DNA of 64,000 nucleotides from CBDCVA01 sp965222935 [NCBI: Candidatus Latescibacterota bacterium] (GTDB lineage Bacteria; Latescibacterota; CBDCVA01), in contig CBDCVA010000002.1 in NCBI GenBank assembly GCA_965222935.1, positions 1,364,001 to 1,428,000 of the forward strand, written 5' to 3'. Below the pieces are notes generated by a model. The model saw only the letters and a list, made by a program, of their open reading frames with translations, made no database searches and was not told the origin of the DNA. The translations under genes were made by a program, and so were the position numbers. This document shows positions 59,431 through 64,000 of this stretch, one piece after another. Numbering within the stretch: position 1 is the first letter of the stretch; each line of letters begins with the position of its first letter.

Positions 59431-62079
59431 TCATCCCGCTTCGGCGAGCGCCGGGCTCACTTCGCGGCCGGTGTCGACCACGGGCACCAGCGCCCCCTCG
59501 ATGTCCACGAGCGATTCCAGCTTCCGTACGCCCACACCACTCCCGTCTCCCTCGGCCCAGAGCGCGGCGATGGCATCGCGCGGCCTAGCGCTGCCGCCCT
59601 CCCGGATCAGGAGCCTCAAGTGGAGCGTCGCGCCCTGTGGGCCGATGCACTCGATCCCAAGGTGGGCGATGAACGGCCGGATGTCGAGCTGCTTCTTCCC
59701 TTTCTTGGTCGTCCGTTCGACAAACAGCGCCTCACGCGCCAACAGTGCATTCACACGCCCCTGGAGCGTCGGGCCGCAGCCGTTGCACAGCGGGTGCGGG
59801 ACCTCCAGCGCGTAGTCGCAAGCGACGATGGAGGCCGTCAGCGCGCGCGCCCGCAAGGGCGCCTCCCACGCGTCGCGCACCGACAGGCCCTCAGGCAGCG
59901 TAGCATTCAGACGTTCAACGAAAACCGCCGGTTCCCAGGCCTCGATGAGGAGCGCATCGGCGTATTCCCCCTCGCTCGAGACCCCCACGGGCAGGGCCGA
60001 TCCGAAGCTGAACCTGGGCTTGGGATGGAAGCCCTGGCTGTAGGCCACCGGGACGCCGGCGCGGCGTAACGCACGGTTCCACGCCGTCAAGGTCTCCAGA
60101 TGCGAAAGGTAGCGCAAGTCGCCCCGCCGCACCCAGCGGAACCGAAGCCTCTGCACAGGCTCGGGGAAAGTCGGCTTGGGTCGCCTGGGCCGCTGCCAGG
60201 TGATCTCCGCTTTCTGGCCTTCGCGGCTGGTCCTGAGCATGGTCAGGCAGCCCTGCTTCTCCTCGTCGATCACGCCGCAGTGGTGGCACTTATCGTAGCG
60301 GCAATCCCTCGTCAGGCTCGCCTCGCGGCTTTTGCGCCACTCGTCGATGAAGTACTGCTTGTCCACCAGGGAATCAATGTGATCCCAGGGCAGCGGCTCC
60401 TCCAGAGCGCGCTCGCGCAGGTAGCTGTCCGGGTCGATGCCCCATCGCTCAAAGGCCCGCCTCCACTTGGCGAAGTCGAAATGCTCTCCCCACGCGTCGA
60501 AGGTGCAGCCCTCGCGGAACGCATGGAGCAAGAGATCCCCGACCCGGCGGTCGCCCCGACTGAAGACGCCTTCCAGGTAGCTCATCTCGGCATCGTGGTT
60601 GCCGAACTTGAGTCCGAAGACGCGGGTGGCGTCGCGGAGTAGCTTCTGTTTATAGAATGTTTCTTCGATAGAGATCTGCTGGTCCCACTGGAAGGGCGTA
60701 TGCGGCTTGGGCACGAACGTCGAGACGCCCAGGTTCACCCGCGCCCGCTTGTTGAAGACCCGGCCTCGCCCCAACACGTCCCGCGCCAGGCGGCCGATGG
60801 CGAGCACGTCCTCGTCCATCTCCGTCGGCAGGCCGATCATGAAATAGAGCTTGACCCGTTCCCATCCGCGCGCGAAGACCTCGCTCGTCGTTCTCAGGAC
60901 CTCCTCGTCGGGGATGTACTTGTCGATCACGCGGCGCATCCGGTCCGTCGCCGCCTCCGGCGCGAAGGTCAACCCCGTGCGGCGCACGGACTGAAGCATC
61001 TCAGCCAGGTCCACCGAGAATGAATCGGTCCTCATGCTGGGAAGCGACACGGCCACGTGGTCGGGCAGGCTCCGCTTCACCGCCTCGTCCACCAGCCCCT
61101 TGACGCGGCTGTAGTCGCACGTCGACAGCGAACTGAGCGCGATCTCCTCATAGCCCGTCTTGCTGATGGTCTCTTCCATCAGCCCGCCGAGCGTCTCGAT
61201 CGAGCGCTCCCGCACCGGACGATAGATCATACCCGCCTGGCAGAATCGGCACGCCTGCGTGCAGCCTCGTAAAACCTCCAGCGAGACGCGATCGTGCACC
61301 TGCGGCGTGAACGGCACGATGTAGTCCGTCGGGAAAGGCGCGGTGTCCAGATCGCGCAGGACGCGCTTTCGGACCGGCCCAGCGGCGGGATCGGGCAGGA
61401 TCGTCCCGTCGGGTCCCGTCACGGTCGGATAGAGCGAGGGGACATACATGCCCTCGATCTCAGCGAGCGCTTCGAGCCTCCGGTGGCGCCGCATCCCGCG
61501 CGTCTCTCGGATCATCCTCACCAGATCCCGCACGGCGTCTTCACCGTCACCCAAAAGCACCCCATCCACAAAGGGCGCCAGCGGCTCCGGGTTGAAAGCG
61601 CAAGGCCCCCCGGCCAGGATCAGCGGGTGGCGCTCCTCGCGCTCCTGCACGAGAAGCGGGATGCCGGAAAGATCCAGCATATTGAGGATGTTGGTGAAGC
61701 CGAGCTCGTACTGGAGCGTGAAGCCCAGCGCGTCAAACTCCGCCAGAGGGGTCTTGCTCTCCAGGCTGAACAAGGGCCAGCCGCGCGCCCGCAGTTCCGC
61801 CTCCAGGTCCATCGCCGGGGCATAGGCCCGCTCGGCCCAGACCCCCGGCAGCTTGTTGAGGATGCTGTAGAGGATCAGGATGCCCAGGTTACTGAGCCCG
61901 AGGTCATAGAGATCCGGGAAGACAAGCCCAATGCGCACGTCCACACTGCTCAGGTCTTTGTGGACGCTGTTCAGTTCGCTTCCCAGGTAGCGGCTTGGTT
62001 TCTCCACCAGCGGTAGAAGCTCATCATGCATGCGGTCGTACATCGTACCGCGCGCTGTAGTCATCGTCGGGTAAACCAT
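59431..62079 (-). CDS. B12-binding-type radical SAM protein fused to a DUF2344 domain
   Basis: 882 residues. An N-terminal corrinoid-binding-like region (VRIGLVFPDLYDLGLSNLGI) leads to the radical-SAM core with RGCTQACRFCQAG (C-x3-C-x2-C type). The C-terminal domain (LRFRWVRRGDLRYLSHLETL, then FHPKPRFSFGSALPVGVSSE) matches DUF2344, which is often fused to this type (TIGR03960/TIGR03936). The substrate is unknown; related proteins occur beside ribosome or RNase genes. It starts the larE-DUF2203 operon. Confidence 0.9.
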   Translation of the reverse strand: MVYPTMTTARGTMYDRMHDELLPLVEKPSRYLGSELNSVHKDLSSVDVRIGLVFPDLYDLGLSNLGILILYSILNKLPGVWAERAYAPAMDLEAELRARGWPLFSLESKTPLAEFDALGFTLQYELGFTNILNMLDLSGIPLLVQEREERHPLILAGGPCAFNPEPLAPFVDGVLLGDGEDAVRDLVRMIRETRGMRRHRRLEALAEIEGMYVPSLYPTVTGPDGTILPDPAAGPVRKRVLRDLDTAPFPTDYIVPFTPQVHDRVSLEVLRGCTQACRFCQAGMIYRPVRERSIETLGGLMEETISKTGYEEIALSSLSTCDYSRVKGLVDEAVKRSLPDHVAVSLPSMRTDSFSVDLAEMLQSVRRTGLTFAPEAATDRMRRVIDKYIPDEEVLRTTSEVFARGWERVKLYFMIGLPTEMDEDVLAIGRLARDVLGRGRVFNKRARVNLGVSTFVPKPHTPFQWDQQISIEETFYKQKLLRDATRVFGLKFGNHDAEMSYLEGVFSRGDRRVGDLLLHAFREGCTFDAWGEHFDFAKWRRAFERWGIDPDSYLRERALEEPLPWDHIDSLVDKQYFIDEWRKSREASLTRDCRYDKCHHCGVIDEEKQGCLTMLRTSREGQKAEITWQRPRRPKPTFPEPVQRLRFRWVRRGDLRYLSHLETLTAWNRALRRAGVPVAYSQGFHPKPRFSFGSALPVGVSSEGEYADALLIEAWEPAVFVERLNATLPEGLSVRDAWEAPLRARALTASIVACDYALEVPHPLCNGCGPTLQGRVNALLAREALFVERTTKKGKKQLDIRPFIAHLGIECIGPQGATLHLRLLIREGGSARPRDAIAALWAEGDGSGVGVRKLESLVDIEGALVPVVDTGREVSPALAEAG

Positions 62080-62197
62080 AATGGTCTATTCGTACGGACA
62101 TCCTCCCGCGCTGTCAAATTTGGGTTGCACTTTCGCCATGCCCCTCATCTCGGTTCCCTGTTGGAGGGGATGGACCGGAGGTGAGGTCAGGCGTCGC

Positions 62198-62641
62198 CTA
62201 CTCCTCGTGCTTCTTGTGCCCCTCCCGTACGATGCCGTCCTCCTTGTGGATGAGAATCTTGACGATCTCCCAACCCTCTTCCGGACCGGGCTTGGCGTAG
62301 ACGTCAAGGTCGAACACCTTCCCCGCGACGTCCATGAAGTCCGCGCACGCGAAGAAGGAGCCGTCCGGCATCCCGTGGACGCCCATGTGAACGTTGTCGA
62401 ACGCGAGCGATTGCACGGTGTCCTTTTCCGCATCGCGGATGAAGAAGCCGCCCTTCAGAGCCACATCCTTCTTGATGTAATCCTCCAGTGCGGCTCGAAC
62501 CTCCGCATCCCGCTTGGCCGTCATGGCCGCTTCCTCTTCGGGAGGCTTCTCGGCCCAGGCGCCCCTCGTCCCCACGAGCGCTACGAGCAACCCACACGCC
62601 AGAACCGCACAAGCGACCGTATGCTGCCTCCGCCCTCTCAT
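62198..62641 (-). CDS. Small exported protein downstream of formate dehydrogenase
   Basis: 147 residues with a signal peptide (TVACAVLACGLLVALVGTRGAWA). The mature part is a charged alpha/beta domain (DVALKGGFFIRDAEKDTVQS, then DGSFFACADFMDVAGKVFDL and EEGWEIVKILIHKEDG). I recognise no family. It starts 29 nt after the formate dehydrogenase stop, so it is probably co-transcribed and acts in the periplasm beside it. Confidence 0.7.
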   Translation of the reverse strand: MRGRRQHTVACAVLACGLLVALVGTRGAWAEKPPEEEAAMTAKRDAEVRAALEDYIKKDVALKGGFFIRDAEKDTVQSLAFDNVHMGVHGMPDGSFFACADFMDVAGKVFDLDVYAKPGPEEGWEIVKILIHKEDGIVREGHKKHEE

Positions 62642-62670
62642 AGCTTACCTCTCTCCTTTGCCGCGCCGAA

Positions 62671-64000
62671 TCACCTGGCCGCGACTCCTTCAGCCGCTGC
62701 AACCTTCTGCACGTTCACCGCACAATACTTGTACTCGGGGATCTTGGCGACGGGGTCAAGCTCGTTGATCGTGAGGACGTTCGCCGCCGCCTCCTTCCAG
62801 TGGAAGGAGATGAAGACCACTCCCAGCGGCGACCTGTCGGTTAACTTCGCCTCGGCTACTACCTCGCCCCGCCGAGAGGCCACCTTCATCCAGTCACCGC
62901 TTTCCAGCCCAAGCTTCAAGCCGTCCTCCGGGTGGATTTCCACGACGCCCTTGGGGTAAATGCCAGCGAGGCTGGGCGACTCGCGGCTGATCGTCCCGCC
63001 GTGCCAATGATAGAGAATGCGGCCCGTCGAGAGGACATAGGGGTACTCCTCGTCGGGGAGCTCCACGGGCGGTCTATATTCGAGCGGGAAGAACTTGCCC
63101 AACCCCCTCGGGAAACCGTCGGCGTAAAGATAGGGCGTCCCCTCGTGGTCCTCGGTCGGGCAAGGCCACTGGATCCCCTGCTGCTCGATCCGCTCGTAGT
63201 TAATCCCCGCATAACCTGGCGTCACTGTCCGCATTTCATCGAAGATCTCACGCGGGTGGTTGTAGTTCATCGGGTAGCCCATCCGCGTCGCAAGATCGGC
63301 CAGAACCCGCCAGTCGGCCCGCGCCTGGCCAGGGGGCTCGACCGCTTTACGAATGCGCTGGACGCGCCTATCGGTGTTGGTCGTCGTGCCGTCCTTCTCC
63401 GCCAGGCTCGCAGCGGGAAGCACCACGTCCGCGATCTCTCCGGTCTCGTTCATGAAGATGTCGATCGCGCACAGAAATTCGAGGTTCCTGAGCGCCTTCT
63501 CCGTGTGGTGCAGATCGGGCTCACTCATCATCGGGTTCTCGCCCATGATGAGCATCGCCTTCACCCGGCCCTCAGCGGCGGCAGGCACGATCTCCGTCGC
63601 CACCATCCCTGGCACCCGCGTCAGACGGGCGCCCCACGCGCGCTCGAATTTCTGTACGATCTCTTCGTCGTCCGTTTTCTGGTAGGTGGTGAAGACGTTG
63701 GGGAGCACGCCCATATCCGAAGCACCCTGCACGTTGTTCTGCCCCCGCAGGGGATTGAGCCCCGTCGAGCGCTTGCCCAGATGCCCTGCCAGCATCGCCA
63801 GGTTGATCAGGGACAGCGCGTTGTCCACCCCGTGGCTGGATTGGCTGATCCCCATGCCCCAGAAGATCATCGCCCGTTCCGCGTTGGCGTACCAGCGCGC
63901 CGCCGTGGCGATGTCCTCGGCCGGAACGCCGCTGATGCGCTCCGCCTCCTCGAGGCTGAAGTCCTCAAGCGCCTCGACCAGCGCTTCCAGGTTCTCCGTC
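62671..64000 (-). CDS. Formate dehydrogenase alpha subunit, C-terminal part (continues past the window end)
   Basis: The visible ~443 codons run off the right edge. They contain the molybdopterin-oxidoreductase segments GMGISQSSHGVDNALSLINL, TGLNPLRGQNNVQGASDMG, MLIMGENPMMSEPD and, at the end, the molydopterin-dinucleotide-binding domain (LSTGRILYHWHGGTISRESP, LGVVFISFHWKEAAANVLT). The N-terminal Fe-S and (seleno)cysteine region is outside. It oxidises formate to CO2 with a molybdenum or tungsten cofactor. A small exported protein follows. Confidence 0.93.
   Translation of the reverse strand, partial: TENLEALVEALEDFSLEEAERISGVPAEDIATAARWYANAERAMIFWGMGISQSSHGVDNALSLINLAMLAGHLGKRSTGLNPLRGQNNVQGASDMGVLPNVFTTYQKTDDEEIVQKFERAWGARLTRVPGMVATEIVPAAAEGRVKAMLIMGENPMMSEPDLHHTEKALRNLEFLCAIDIFMNETGEIADVVLPAASLAEKDGTTTNTDRRVQRIRKAVEPPGQARADWRVLADLATRMGYPMNYNHPREIFDEMRTVTPGYAGINYERIEQQGIQWPCPTEDHEGTPYLYADGFPRGLGKFFPLEYRPPVELPDEEYPYVLSTGRILYHWHGGTISRESPSLAGIYPKGVVEIHPEDGLKLGLESGDWMKVASRRGEVVAEAKLTDRSPLGVVFISFHWKEAAANVLTINELDPVAKIPEYKYCAVNVQKVAAAEGVAAR

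Noticed and set aside
1-64000. tRNA or rRNA genes
   Set aside because: I read the intergenic regions on both strands and saw no cloverleaf with a T-loop GTTCRA motif or rRNA segment; a covariance-model scan would be needed to be sure.

Overview
The window is GC-rich bacterial chromosome, except for a few stretches (about 41.8-43.1 kb and 53.6-55.0 kb) that look more AT-rich and foreign. The cell is probably Gram-negative: there is an outer-membrane beta-barrel gene, a lipoprotein with a cytochrome-like motif, and an exported sugar dehydrogenase ending in a Por/FlgD-type C-terminal sorting domain with an NPFNPST signature. Together with the many phytanoyl-CoA dioxygenase, enolase-superfamily, creatininase, Gfo/Idh/MocA and sugar-isomerase genes, this resembles uncultivated FCB-group lineages such as Latescibacterota. 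That placement is inference; there is no rRNA or marker phylogeny here. I found no tRNA, rRNA, CRISPR array or complete transposon.

Layout. 0-9 kb: exported and catabolic enzymes, an N-terminal rhodanese-MoeB fusion, STAS and receiver domains with altered key residues, and a gamma-glutamyltranspeptidase. 8.9-13.1 kb: a pyrR-pyrB-pyrC-carA pyrimidine operon whose leader carries a promoter, a PyrR-type RNA hairpin and an attenuator terminator. 13-20.8 kb: exported proteins. Two of them (a beta-barrel and a TlpA-like thioredoxin) are each broken by one in-frame stop. A family of small palindromic repeats lies between genes from 15 to 28 kb. 21-34.8 kb: sugar-nucleotide and dihydroorotate-dehydrogenase-like genes, a LarA-like protein, catabolic enzymes, Usp, hicBA, a duplicated M6-propeptide-like protein without a protease, two dehydrogenases, a DNA methyltransferase fused to a PD-(D/E)XK nuclease, and mazG. 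34.9-41.8 kb: a cobQ remnant before cobO, tandem paralogous sugar isomerases, and a three-subunit molybdenum hydroxylase operon ending in a MoaD-like sulfur carrier. 42-48.8 kb: a small membrane/polyproline gene cassette, then sugar-acid and cyclase genes. 48.9-57.9 kb: an island of defence or toxin-antitoxin type genes (Fic, an RHH regulator, a coupled DUF1828/1829 pair, two near-identical orphan hicB copies around a membrane coiled-coil gene, DUF4238, and an MmeI-like type IIL restriction-modification enzyme). 58-64 kb: larE, DUF2203, a radical-SAM/DUF2344 fusion and the end of a formate dehydrogenase alpha subunit.

Links between regions. The MoeB-type E1, the MoaD-like protein, the molybdenum hydroxylase and formate dehydrogenase share molybdenum-cofactor chemistry. 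LarE (58.4 kb) could make the nickel-pincer cofactor for the LarA-like protein (23.5 kb). The best candidates for undescribed biology are the small membrane/polyproline cassette at 42.3-43.2 kb, the coupled pair at 51.5-52.8 kb with its neighbours, and the methyltransferase-nuclease fusion at 32.5-34.0 kb.
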